NCBI RefSeq assembly: GCF_001184025.1
Contig: NZ_BBYG01000024.1
Location: forward strand, 116,293 to 180,292
Source of the DNA: Streptomyces maremycinicus
GTDB lineage: Bacteria; Actinomycetota; Actinomycetes; Streptomycetales; Streptomycetaceae
Length of the DNA stretch: 64,000 bases
Direction: 5' to 3'
Translations under genes and position numbers: made by a program
Shown here: positions 45,204-53,495 of the stretch, one piece after another
How positions within the stretch are numbered: the first letter of the stretch is position 1
How the letters are laid out: every line of letters starts with the position of its first letter
The notes under the pieces: generated by a model
What the model was told of the DNA's origin: nothing
The model's database searches: none
The model's input: the letters and a program-made list of their open reading frames with translations, nothing else

Positions 45204-45827
45204 TCAGGAGGTGGCGCGGCCGGCCTTGAGGGCTGCGGCGGTCTCCGCGACGCGCCGGGCCTGGTGGGCGGCGGCGGCCAGCACCGCTTCGCCGGGCGCG
45301 GCGCCGGAGCCGCCGACGCCGGCGACGTGCGAGGTGCCGTAGGGGTTGCCCGTCTGGAACTGGATGGGGTCGGTGTAGCCGGGCGGCACGATGATGCCGC
45401 CCCAGTGGTAGAAGGTGTTGCTCAGCGCCAGGATGGTGGACTCCTGGCCGCCGTGGGCGGTGCCGGAGGCGGTGAACGCGGAGACGACCTTGTCGGCCAG
45501 TCCGCCCTGCTGCCACAGGCCGCCCGCGGTGTCGATGAACGCCTTGAGCTGGCTGGCCACGTTGCCGAAGCGGGTGGGGGTGCCGAACAGCACCGCGTCC
45601 GCCCAGCTGAGGTCGTCCAGGGTGGCCTCGGCGACGTCGGCGGTGTCCTGGAGGTGCTGGGCCCAGGCCGGGTTGGCCTGGACCGCCTGCGGCGGGGCCA
45701 GTTCGCGGACCTTGCGCAGGCGCACGGTCGCGCCCGCCTTCTCCGCGCCCTCGGCGGCGGCCTTCGCCAGGGCGTGCACGGTGCCGGTGGAGCTGTAGTA
45801 GATGACGGAGACGTTCACGGGTGCCAT
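45204..45827 (-). CDS. WrbA-type NAD(P)H:quinone oxidoreductase
   Basis: The 207-residue flavodoxin-like protein has the FMN phosphate loop YYSSTGTVHALAKA, FGTPTRFGNVASQLKAF, and the WrbA-type loop TASGTAHGGQESTIL followed by YHWGGIIVPPGYT. It reduces quinones to hydroquinones with two electrons. In this cluster it could keep the flaviolin-type quinone in the hydroquinone form needed for transamination or prenylation, or supply the reductant for removal of a diazonium group; both are inferences. The ATG at 45827 has AAGGAAACCGGAT upstream. Confidence 0.9.
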   Translation of the reverse strand: MAPVNVSVIYYSSTGTVHALAKAAAEGAEKAGATVRLRKVRELAPPQAVQANPAWAQHLQDTADVAEATLDDLSWADAVLFGTPTRFGNVASQLKAFIDTAGGLWQQGGLADKVVSAFTASGTAHGGQESTILALSNTFYHWGGIIVPPGYTDPIQFQTGNPYGTSHVAGVGGSGAAPGEAVLAAAAHQARRVAETAAALKAGRATS

Positions 45828-45950
45828 ATCCGGTTTCCTTGTCTTGGTTGCGGTGGATCGGGTGGTCCACGGGGCCGGGCCGCCCCGCGCCACGGGGCGG
45901 GCTGCCGGACTGCCGGGCTGCCGGACTGCCGTGCTGCCGGGCGGGTGCCG

Positions 45951-46946
45951 CTAGCGGGCGAGGACCAGCGTGGCGGGGGGCGCGGAGTGGAAGGTGACGT
46001 CCGTGAAGCCGGCCTTGAGCAGCCAGTCGCGGTAGTCGCTCTGCCGCCAGGTGCTGCCCTGTTTGCTCTTGAGGAGCATTTCCGAGGCGAAGATCAGCGG
46101 GAAGGCCGGGCCGCTGCGGTCGTCGTCGACGACGTAGTCGTTGACGACGAGGGTGCCGCCGGGTTTGAGGGCCTGGCGCAGCCGGGTGAAGACCTCCACG
46201 TTGGACTCCGGGCCCTCCTGGTGGGCGATGTGGGAGTACAGCGCGATGTCGTAGCGGGCGGTGCCGAAGTCGGTGGTGTGGAAGTCGCCGTCGACGGTGG
46301 TGAAGCGGTCGCCGACGCCGCGTTCGTCGACGAGGCGGCGGGCGATGGCGTTGATCGGTGCCCAGTCGAGCTGGGTGGCGCGGGCGTCCGGGTTGGTCTC
46401 GAGCCAGATGCCGGAGTAGATGCCCGAGCCGCCGCCGACGTCGAGGATGGAGATCTCGCCGGCGCCGGCCAGGCCGAGGACGTCGGCGGCGAGGGTGGCG
46501 GCGGGTACCGACTGTGCGGCGATGGCGGTGACGATCTCCTGCCAGTGCGGGTTGTTGGCGACTTCCACCACGACCTCGCTGACCGGTCCCCCGGCGCGGA
46601 CCACGTCGGGCAGGCCGGTGAGGGCGCCCATGTGGGACAGCTTGAGCCTGGCGAAGTTGCTCAGGCTGGCGGGCTTGCCGTCGACCAGGTAGGCGGAGGC
46701 CTCGGGGGTGTTGCGGTAGCGGCCCTGCTCGAGGGTGACCAGGGCGATGCTGACGAGGCCGTCGAGGAGGGTCTGGGCGCCGCGTTCGGAGATGTCGGCG
46801 CGGGCGGCCAGTTCGGTGGCGTTGCCCGCGCCGTCCTCGAGGTGGGTGAACAGGTGGTGGGCGGCCGCGGCGCCCAGGACGCCGGTGGCCCAGTAGCCGT
46901 TGATCAGCCGCAGGACGTTGTCCGGTGACGGCGGGCTGTCGCTCAT
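45951..46946 (-). CDS. SAM-dependent O-methyltransferase
   Basis: The 331-residue protein has the N-terminal dimerisation domain (INGYWATGVLGAAAAHHLF, ATELAARADISERGAQTLLD) and SAM motif ISILDVGGGSGIYSGIWL, then YDIALYSHIAHQEGPESNVE and LKPGGTLVVNDYVVDDD. It acts on a phenolic or quinone hydroxyl in the pathway. The ATG at 46946 overlaps the aminotransferase stop by 4 bp, so the two are translated together, which suggests that it acts on the aminated or adjacent intermediate. Confidence 0.88.
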   Translation of the reverse strand: MSDSPPSPDNVLRLINGYWATGVLGAAAAHHLFTHLEDGAGNATELAARADISERGAQTLLDGLVSIALVTLEQGRYRNTPEASAYLVDGKPASLSNFARLKLSHMGALTGLPDVVRAGGPVSEVVVEVANNPHWQEIVTAIAAQSVPAATLAADVLGLAGAGEISILDVGGGSGIYSGIWLETNPDARATQLDWAPINAIARRLVDERGVGDRFTTVDGDFHTTDFGTARYDIALYSHIAHQEGPESNVEVFTRLRQALKPGGTLVVNDYVVDDDRSGPAFPLIFASEMLLKSKQGSTWRQSDYRDWLLKAGFTDVTFHSAPPATLVLAR

Positions 46947-48100
46947 GCTGCCCCTCCTAGGGCCGGGGAGGACGACGCGTGGGTGCGGACCGCGCTGCGC
47001 AGCGCGGTGGCGACCCGTTCGGCCTGGTGGGCGGAGAGTTCCGCGTGCATGGGGATGGCGAGGTTGCGGCGGAAGAGGTCCGCCGAGACGGGGCAGGTCT
47101 GCTTGGACTCGAACACGGGCTGCACGTGGGTGGCCCAGGTGCCGTGTCCGCAGCCGATGCCCTGGGCGCGCAGTTCGGCGGCGACCGCCGAACGGTCCAC
47201 GCGCGGGTCCAGGGTGACCATGTAGGACTGCCAGGCGTGGGTGCGGTCCTCGGGCACGTGGGGCAGCGTCAGGAGTTCTTCGCCGGCCAGGAGTTCGCCG
47301 TAGTGGGCGGCGACGGCGGCGCGCCGGTCGAGGAGTTCGCCGATCCGGCCCAGCTGGACCTGGAGGATCGCGGCGGCGATGTCGGAGAGTTTGAAGTTGT
47401 AGCCGATCTCGGTGAATTCGGGGATGGGCAGGCCGACGACCTCGGCGATGTCGAAGATGCTGCCGATGCCGAAGGAGGAGCGCAGCCGGGCGTCGGCGGC
47501 GATCTTCGCGTCGGCGGCGAGCAGGGCGCCGCCCTCGCCGCTGGTGGCGCCCTTGCGGCCGTGGAAGGACAGGCAGCCGACCTCGGCGAGGGCGCCGGCC
47601 TGGCGGCCCTGGTAGGTGGCGCCGACGGCGCAGGCGGCGTCCTCGACGAGGAACAGGCCGTGGCGGTCGGCGATCTCCTGGAGCGGCGCGTAGTCGGCGG
47701 GGACGCCGACGGTGTCGACGGCGATGATGCCGACGGTGCGGGCGGTGACCAGGTCGGCGACGGCCTGCGGGTCGACGGTGCCGGTGTCGGGGCGGACGTC
47801 GGCGAAGACGGGGACCGCGTCGAGGTAGCGCACGGCGTGGGCGGGTGCGGGGAAGGTGTAGTCGGCGACGATCACCTCGTCGCCGGGTGTGACGCCGAGG
47901 GCGAGCAGGGCCAGGTGCAGTGCGGCGCCGCAGTTGCTGACCGCGACGGCGTCGCCGACGCCGTACTTCTGGGCGAGCTGGGCTTCCAGGGCCTTGCCCC
48001 GGGGGCCCTGGCCGGCCGGCCAGCCGGAGGCGAACACCTCGGCGACCGCGGCCAGTTCCTGTTCTCCCAGACTGGCGTGGACCAGGGGGATCGGTTCCAT
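46943..48100 (-). CDS. DegT/DnrJ/EryC1-type PLP aminotransferase (8-amino-flaviolin type)
   Basis: The 385-residue enzyme has the PLP-binding SFHGRKGATSGEGGAL (Lys183), the Asp154 in LFLVEDAACAVGA, and VSNCGAALHLALLALG. Members usually aminate keto-sugars or make AHBA. There is no sugar pathway in the window, and the gene lies between THN synthase, a cupin and a methyltransferase. From memory of furaquinocin work, the equivalent enzyme aminates the quinone at C-8 to give 8-amino-flaviolin. The start at 48100 lies 16 bp after the cupin stop. Confidence 0.87.
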   Translation of the reverse strand: MEPIPLVHASLGEQELAAVAEVFASGWPAGQGPRGKALEAQLAQKYGVGDAVAVSNCGAALHLALLALGVTPGDEVIVADYTFPAPAHAVRYLDAVPVFADVRPDTGTVDPQAVADLVTARTVGIIAVDTVGVPADYAPLQEIADRHGLFLVEDAACAVGATYQGRQAGALAEVGCLSFHGRKGATSGEGGALLAADAKIAADARLRSSFGIGSIFDIAEVVGLPIPEFTEIGYNFKLSDIAAAILQVQLGRIGELLDRRAAVAAHYGELLAGEELLTLPHVPEDRTHAWQSYMVTLDPRVDRSAVAAELRAQGIGCGHGTWATHVQPVFESKQTCPVSADLFRRNLAIPMHAELSAHQAERVATALRSAVRTHASSSPALGGAA

Positions 48101-48116
48101 CGTGTGTCGTCTCCCG

Positions 48117-48683
48117 TCAGGCGCCGGGCCGGGCGGCCGGGTCTGCGGCCGGTGGCGTGGAAGGGGCGGGTGGTGTGTAGCGCAGCGGGGTGATCTGGCT
48201 GACGTCGTAGCGTTTGCGCATCTGCTCGACGGCGGCGGGGTCCACCGAGGTGCCGCGGGACCAGATCTCGGCGATCTCCTCGAAGTAGAGCTCGTGGTCG
48301 GGTGAGGGGTAGCTCTGGAAGAGCATCCGGGCGGGTCTGTCGGTGGCGTTGCGGAAGGCGTGCGGGGTGCCGGGGGGCACGAACATGCAGGCGCCCTCGC
48401 CCGCGCGCACGACGCGGTCGCCGCCGGGGGACTCCCAGTCGTGCCAGGTGTCCTCGGTGCGGTGGGCCGGCTCGAAGGCCAGCAGGTCCAGTTCGCCTTC
48501 CAGGACGTAGAAGAACTCCTGGGAATGGCTGTGCACGTGCGCCCCGACGTCGAATCCGGGCGGCACGACCACCTCGAAGATCGAGATGGAGGAGCCCTGG
48601 GCCTCGGTGGCCTTGAAGGTGACTTCCTGCGCCGGGGTGATCAGCTTGCGTCCCGCACCCGGGGGGACGATGAGGTCGGTCAT
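48117..48683 (-). CDS. Cupin-type oxygenase (THN to flaviolin, MomA-like)
   Basis: The 188-residue protein has a single cupin barrel with HVHSHSQEFFYVLEGELDL (motif 1: His, His, Glu) and VPPGTPHAFRN (motif 2: His), giving the expected metal ligands. Cupin monooxygenases of the MomA type oxidise 1,3,6,8-tetrahydroxynaphthalene to flaviolin. It lies 36 bp after the THN synthase gene, which fits this step. The C-terminal Pro/Ala-rich tail is probably disordered. Confidence 0.83.
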   Translation of the reverse strand: MTDLIVPPGAGRKLITPAQEVTFKATEAQGSSISIFEVVVPPGFDVGAHVHSHSQEFFYVLEGELDLLAFEPAHRTEDTWHDWESPGGDRVVRAGEGACMFVPPGTPHAFRNATDRPARMLFQSYPSPDHELYFEEIAEIWSRGTSVDPAAVEQMRKRYDVSQITPLRYTPPAPSTPPAADPAARPGA

Positions 48684-48719
48684 ACGCTTCGCTTCCTTGA
48701 CGGTTGCGGGCCGGGGAGG

Positions 48720-49787
48720 TCAGCCGATGCTGCGCGGGCTGTCGTCGGCCCAGGTGCCGAGCGCCATCTCGGCGGTGATGCCGGGGCCGAATCCCGCGAT
48801 CAGACCGGTGGCGCCGGGAGCGGGGGTGTCCTCCTCGAACAGCCGGCGGGCGGCTTCCAGGACGACGGCGCTGGCGATGTTGCCGTACTCGCTCAGGGTC
48901 GACCAGCTGTGCCGGAACACGTCGCGGTCGACTTCGAGGAACTTGGCGAGGTCGTCGAGGATGCGCGGTCCGCCGGCGTGGATGATGTAGAAGTCGAGCT
49001 TGCCGGCGTCCCAGCTGTGGTCCTTGGCCAGTTCGCGCAGGACGGGGGCGAGGGGTTCCATCGTGCCGGGCACGCGGCGGTCCAGCTGGAAGTGGAAGCC
49101 GGTGTCGCGTACCGCGTAGGAGATCCAGTCCTCGGTGTTGGGGATGAGGTAGGAGGCGTTGCGTTCCAGTTCGATGCCGGTGCCGCCCAGGCCGCGTACG
49201 ACGGCGGCGGCGACCGCGTCGCCGAACAGGCCGTCGGACAGCAGGGATCCGATGTCGTCGGCGGTGGGCTGGTAGCACAGCGAGCACAGTTCGCAGGCGA
49301 CGATGAGGACGTTGCTGCCGGGGTGGGCCAGGCAGAAGTCGTGGGCGCGGTTGATGGCCGCGCCGCCGGCCGCGCAGCCGAGCTGGGCGATGGGGATCTG
49401 CCGGGTGTCGGAGCGCAGGCCCATCTTGTTGATCAGCCATGCCGTCAGGGACGGCATCAGGAAGCCGGTGCACGACACGTAGATGATGGCGTCGATGTCA
49501 CGGGCGGTCAGTTCGGCGTTGGCCAGGGCCTCTTCGATGACCGCGGGGCAGCGCTTCTTCGACTCGAGCTCGTAGATGCGGTTGCGCTCTTCGAATCCGG
49601 GGTGGTGCAGCGTCTTCTCGATGGGCTGGACGATGTGCCGCTTCTTCACGCCCGTGTTGCGGATCAGGCGCAGGGCCAAGGGAAGCTGCGGCTTGCCGGC
49701 ATGCGCCTCTTCGGCAAATTCCAGAGTCTCTTCGACTGTGATGACATGTTCCGGCGCGTGCATCGCCGGTTTGCATAGCCTTGGCAT
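48720..49787 (-). CDS. rppA: Type III polyketide synthase, 1,3,6,8-tetrahydroxynaphthalene synthase
   Basis: The 355-residue protein matches RppA throughout: MPRLCKPAMHAPEHVITVEE, LPLALRLIRNTGVKKRHIV, the catalytic Cys in IPIAQLGCAAGGAAINRAHD, His in FYIIHAGGPRIL and Asn in LSEYGNIASAVV. It condenses five malonyl-CoA units to tetrahydroxynaphthalene, the aromatic core of naphthoquinone meroterpenoids. The ATG at 49787 gives the exact family N-terminus. It is the first gene of a minus-strand group continuing with the cupin, aminotransferase and methyltransferase genes. Confidence 0.95.
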   Translation of the reverse strand: MPRLCKPAMHAPEHVITVEETLEFAEEAHAGKPQLPLALRLIRNTGVKKRHIVQPIEKTLHHPGFEERNRIYELESKKRCPAVIEEALANAELTARDIDAIIYVSCTGFLMPSLTAWLINKMGLRSDTRQIPIAQLGCAAGGAAINRAHDFCLAHPGSNVLIVACELCSLCYQPTADDIGSLLSDGLFGDAVAAAVVRGLGGTGIELERNASYLIPNTEDWISYAVRDTGFHFQLDRRVPGTMEPLAPVLRELAKDHSWDAGKLDFYIIHAGGPRILDDLAKFLEVDRDVFRHSWSTLSEYGNIASAVVLEAARRLFEEDTPAPGATGLIAGFGPGITAEMALGTWADDSPRSIG

Positions 49788-50371
49788 ATATCTGGAATCC
49801 ACTTCTTCTGGAGTCTCGACAGCAAGGGCAGTGGGACGTGGAGCCGGCGGCAGGCCGCCTGCGCCTGCCTCCCTCGGTGTGGTGGTCTTTCGCGATGGCC
49901 CGCACCCCCGCCGTGCGGCGGCGCCCGCGTCAGCCCCGGTGGCCCAGGTGGCCCAGGTGGCCCAGGTCGCCTCGATGACCTCGGCGGCCTCGGTGGCGGG
50001 TGCCGGCGGGCGGGGTGCGGTTCCGGGTGCGGGTGCGGTCGGACGCCGCAGGGCCCCCTGCCGGGCAGCCCCTCCCCCGCCACCGCCACCGCCCCCACTC
50101 ACGGCCCGTGTCCCGCCGTCCGCAGGTGACATGACGTGCCGTCACCCGCGGGCATGCCGGACGGGCCGGGCGGGCGGCGGGGTGTGGGGGTGAGGCGGCG
50201 GCGGGCGGCAGGGGCCTGTGCGTGCCGGGGGCGCGCCGTGTGCCGGCCTTGCCGGGAAAAGGAGTTCGGCCGCCCGGAGCGGGCGGCCGGCTGCCGTGGA
50301 TCACAGGGGGCTCGGTCCCGCTGTGGCGCGGACCGGCGGTACCCGCACTCAATCCGCTGCCTCGTAAATGT
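49788..50371. other. Long leader upstream of the THN synthase gene
   Basis: About 585 bp of Pro/Arg-biased GC-rich sequence without a supported gene separates rppA from the conserved element at 50372-50456. A tctggaatc/tctggagtc pair just before the start (near 49790-49815) may be a regulator site. A run of gtggcccag repeats occurs near 49939-49970. Confidence 0.5.
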
Positions 50372-50456
50372 TTTCGGGCAGGGAAGGCGTGCAGAAATCG
50401 TGACACGGGCCGGGCCCTGACGCCAGAACACCACCAGGTGACGCGGGTCACACCCG
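50372..50456 (-). promoter_or_regulatory. Conserved regulatory element, copy B, with Crp-type palindrome
   Basis: This matches the element at 33672-33757: cgggcaggg, gtgacacgggc at 50400-50410, and the palindrome gtgacgcgggtcac at 50438-50451 (GTG-N6-GNCAC, the Crp consensus). It lies 585 bp upstream of rppA, almost the same distance as copy A from the acyltransferase gene. Confidence 0.6.
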
Positions 50457-50669
50457 GTCCGCGGCCCCCACCGGCGCCGACACGGCCCGGCACCTGCGCC
50501 CGCGGCCGCCCCAACTCCTCGCTCGTGCATGCGAGTTACGGACGCGGCGGGCGGGAGGGGCCTGGACGGGGGCGGCGGGTGGCTGGGGACGGCAGCCGGC
50601 CGAAGGGGGGCGGCGGCGCGGCTGAGGCACAGGCAGCCGGGCCGGGAGGTACAGCGGAAACGTGGCGGG

Positions 50670-50687
50670 TACGGGTACGTACCCGTA
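50670..50687 (+). promoter_or_regulatory. Perfect 18-bp palindrome, operator of the VapBC-like operon
   Basis: tacgggtacgtacccgta is a perfect palindrome 28 bp before the antitoxin start codon. It overlaps a TATCCT sequence that could be the -10, the usual arrangement for autoregulation by a VapB-type antitoxin. Confidence 0.75.
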
Positions 50688-50715
50688 TCCTTGCGGGGTG
50701 GGAAGGAGTACGACG

Positions 50716-50973
50716 ATGCCCGATGCCAATGTCCGCATCCCCGAGGAAGCCAAGGACCGCCTGGCCGCGATCGCCGCCGCCGAGGGGTTGTCACTGCGCG
50801 CGTATCTGGCCCGTCTCGCCGAGACGATGCTGACCCCGGCCGAGCGTGCCGAGCGGGCGGCAAAGGCGCTGGCCGCGCTCAAGGAATGGAACGGCTACGC
50901 GCCGAGTGCCGCCGAGGAGCGGGACCTGGACAGCGAGCTGGACCGGCGCCTGGCCCAGGCGGCCGGCCGGTGA
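50716..50973 (+). CDS. VapB-like ribbon-helix-helix antitoxin
   Basis: The 85-residue protein begins MPDANVRIPEEAKDRLAAIA, with a short N-terminal strand followed by helices of ribbon-helix-helix type (GLSLRAYLARLAETML), and ends in a charged helical tail that would wrap the toxin. The ATG has GGAAGGAGTACGACG upstream. It overlaps the toxin start by GTGA and is preceded by the palindrome at 50670-50687. It probably represses its own operon and neutralises the partner. Confidence 0.78.
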   Translation: MPDANVRIPEEAKDRLAAIAAAEGLSLRAYLARLAETMLTPAERAERAAKALAALKEWNGYAPSAAEERDLDSELDRRLAQAAGR

Positions 50974-51350
50974 GCGACGCCCTGCACATCGTCTTGGACG
51001 ACACCGCGATGACAGCGGCCGGCCAGGGCAACATCCTGGCTTCCCGGCTGATCCACCGTGCGCACGCAGAATCGGGCTGGTTCCTGTATGCACCGGCCTG
51101 TGCGCTGGTGGAAGCCGACCGCACCCGGCCCGGCACGGCCGAGCACCTGGCCTCGCTGCCCGGCATCACCGTCCTGGATCTGGACCTGGCCGCCGCTCTG
51201 GCCGTCGCACGGGAGGCCACATGGGCCGCAGCGCACAGCCGGCAGGCGGCGCAGCCCACCCCTGAGCGTCCCGACGGCGCGGTCATCGCCACCACCGCGC
51301 CGCAGCGGTGGGCGGGAGAACCGGTCCGGGTGCTGGACCTCACCTCCTGA
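50970..51350 (+). CDS. VapC-like PIN-domain toxin
   Basis: The 126-residue protein begins SDALHIVLDDTAMTAAGQG with an acidic pair on the first strand, then has PACALVEADRTRPG with Glu and Asp, and DGAVIATTAPQRW near the C-terminus. The spacing of acidic residues is that of a PIN ribonuclease, though some family positions are not obvious. The GTG at 50970 shares bases with the antitoxin stop. It should cleave RNA when the antitoxin is lost. Confidence 0.7.
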   Translation: MSDALHIVLDDTAMTAAGQGNILASRLIHRAHAESGWFLYAPACALVEADRTRPGTAEHLASLPGITVLDLDLAAALAVAREATWAAAHSRQAAQPTPERPDGAVIATTAPQRWAGEPVRVLDLTS

Positions 51351-51376
51351 GCACCGCACCCCGGCCGGGCGGGCTG

Positions 51377-52786
51377 TCACAGCGGTGGGGCGATGCGGGG
51401 TGAGGGGGCGCTGCCGAGGAGGGCGAGTACCTCGGCGACGGTCTCGGTGCCGTCGAGGTCGGGCATCCGGCGCAGCAGCCGGGCGCACTGGCCGGCCAGC
51501 AGGGCGGCGTCGGTGTCGCCGAGGCGGGCCCGGTCGTGGACGACGGTGAGCAGCCGTGAGCCGTCGGTGTCCTCGCGGGCGAGCAGGGCGACGGGCAGCA
51601 GGGGGTGCGCGCCGCTGGCGTGGCGGTGCCCGAAGCGGATGCCGGCGTCGGCGAGCCGGGCCTGGAGGTCGGGCAGCGGGCGCGGGGCGGGTTCCAGGGA
51701 GACCAGGCTCTGGAGGCGGCGGGCCGGGCGGCCGGCCCACTCCTGGATCTGGCGGGGGCAGACCCATTCGTAGCCCGACATGTCCAGGGCCCGCTCGCGC
51801 AGGTCCGCCAGCAGCCGGCCGATCGGGCGGCCGGCCTCGACCAGGGCGCTCATCGGCAGACAGCTGCGCAGCGGGCCGACCAGCCGCTCGGCGCATTCCA
51901 GGGGGATGCCGCGCCCGGAGACGGTGACGCCGAAGCCCACCGGGACGGCCCCGCCGGTGTCCGCCGCGCGGTACAGCAGCAGCGCCCACACCGTGTGCAG
52001 CACGCTGGAGTCCGGCAGGCCCTGGCCGGCCGCCCACCGGTGCAGGCGTTCGGTGTCGGCGGCGGCCAGCCGCGCCTCGGCGCGGCCGGAGCCGTTCTGC
52101 CCGGTGGGCGGGCCGGGCCGCGCGGGCAGCACGGCGGAGTTCTCCTCCGGCAGGACCGAGCGGAAGTACTCCCGTGCGGCGGTGATGTCCTGGCACTCCA
52201 GCCAGTGCAGCCAGTCCCGCACGTCGGGCCGGCGTTCACCGCCGGGCAGCACGCCGCCGCCGAGGTAGGCGCGGCTGAACTCGTTGTGGAGCACGGCGAC
52301 GCTGAGGACGTCCAGCAGCCCGTGGTGGAAGGTGAGCAGGACCCGGGTGACGCCGGGGTCGCCGGTGTCGACGAGGGTGATGCGCAGCGGGCCGGGGCTG
52401 CCCAGGTCGAAGCCGTGCAGCCGGTCCTGCTCCAGCAGTTCGTCGAAGTCGACGGTGCCCGCGCGGTGGCGTACGACCTCGGGGCGGGCGCTGAGGTGGA
52501 AGACCAGGCGGGGTGTGGGCGCCCATTCCAGCGCGCCTCGGAGAATCGTTTCTCTGTCGATGACGGACTGCCAGGCGGCGGTGAACCGCTCGGTGTCCAG
52601 CGGCCCGTACCAGTGCCACCAGACCTGTTCCACATGCCGGCCGGTGGTCCGGTTCACGGCGGAGGCCAGCAGCGCGCCGCAGCGCAGCCAGGGGGCCTGC
52701 ACGGGCGGCCGTGCGGCGCGCGCGGGTGCGGTGGGGCGGCGGTCGGTACGGATCCACGCGCGGCGCCGGCGGCTCGACCTCGCCAT
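51377..52786 (-). CDS. Stand-alone NRPS condensation-domain protein
   Basis: The 469-residue protein is a free condensation domain: an intact HHxxxD core in VLLTFHHGLLDVLSVAVLHN, FTAAWQSVIDRETILRGALEW at the N-terminus, and SGRGIPLECAERLVGPLRSC (the latch region) near the C-terminus. The domain catalyses amide or ester bond formation between carrier-bound or CoA-bound acyl groups and an acceptor. No adenylation domain or carrier protein is in the window. It might acylate the amino or hydroxyl group of the cluster product, or be a relic. The ATG at 52786 has GAGGAGGACGAG upstream. It converges with the VapBC-like operon. Confidence 0.8.
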   Translation of the reverse strand: MARSSRRRRAWIRTDRRPTAPARAARPPVQAPWLRCGALLASAVNRTTGRHVEQVWWHWYGPLDTERFTAAWQSVIDRETILRGALEWAPTPRLVFHLSARPEVVRHRAGTVDFDELLEQDRLHGFDLGSPGPLRITLVDTGDPGVTRVLLTFHHGLLDVLSVAVLHNEFSRAYLGGGVLPGGERRPDVRDWLHWLECQDITAAREYFRSVLPEENSAVLPARPGPPTGQNGSGRAEARLAAADTERLHRWAAGQGLPDSSVLHTVWALLLYRAADTGGAVPVGFGVTVSGRGIPLECAERLVGPLRSCLPMSALVEAGRPIGRLLADLRERALDMSGYEWVCPRQIQEWAGRPARRLQSLVSLEPAPRPLPDLQARLADAGIRFGHRHASGAHPLLPVALLAREDTDGSRLLTVVHDRARLGDTDAALLAGQCARLLRRMPDLDGTETVAEVLALLGSAPSPRIAPPL

Positions 52787-53495
52787 GTCTCGTCCTCCTC
52801 GCAGTCGCCGGCGCGCCCCGCCAGGACCGCGGGTCACCGTGATCCCGCCGGAGCGGCTTACCCGGGTGTGGCACTCCCCGGCGCATCATGCAGCACCGTC
52901 CCGTCAGCGCCCTGACAGCGTGCCGACGCGGCTCGAGCACCGCTCGTGAACGCCTGGGCGACGGCTGGGGCCGCACGGTCCCGCCGCCCGGACGGCCGCC
53001 GCGCGACGGCCGACTGCCGCCCAGCGATGCCCCGGTGACGGCACACCGGGCCCCGCCGCTCCCGGCCCCGCACCCACGGCGCGCCGCCTTGCCCGCCACG
53101 CCTGGACGCGCGTGCCACCGCCGGTACGGGACAGCGGCACCGGCCGTGCGGTGCGGTGCGTCGCGCCGCGGTGTTCGCGGCGCGGTGTTCGCGGCGCGGT
53201 GTTCGCGGCGCGGTGTTCGCGGCGCGGGCGTCGCGGTGTTCGCGGCGCGGGCGTCGCGGTGCGGTGCGGTGCGGGCGTCGCGGTGCGGTGCGGTGCGGGC
53301 GTCGCGGTGCGGTGCGGGCGTCGCGGTGCGGTGCGGTGCCGCAGGTGGGCGGGGCGTGCGGAGCAGGTAACGATCGGGCTGGCGGGCGCCCGGGCAGGCG
53401 CAGCAGGCGCGTGCGAGCCGACCGGCGGGGGGGCGGTCGGGCTGGCGGGTGCCCGAGTAAGCGCAGCAGACGCGGGCGGGCGAGTGGGTAGGGGT
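52787..53495. other. Gene-free region with C/G-rich repeats
   Basis: No gene is supported between the condensation protein and the SARP gene. Dense short tandem repeats at 53171-53342 are listed separately. The long open frames here are repeat artefacts. Confidence 0.55.
53171..53342. repeat. Nested 14-bp and about 24-bp tandem repeats
   Basis: gtgttcgcggcgcg occurs four times in tandem (53171-53226), followed by units of about 24 bp built on gcgtcgcggtgcggtgcgg to about 53342. This is a G-rich minisatellite without a gene. Confidence 0.85.
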
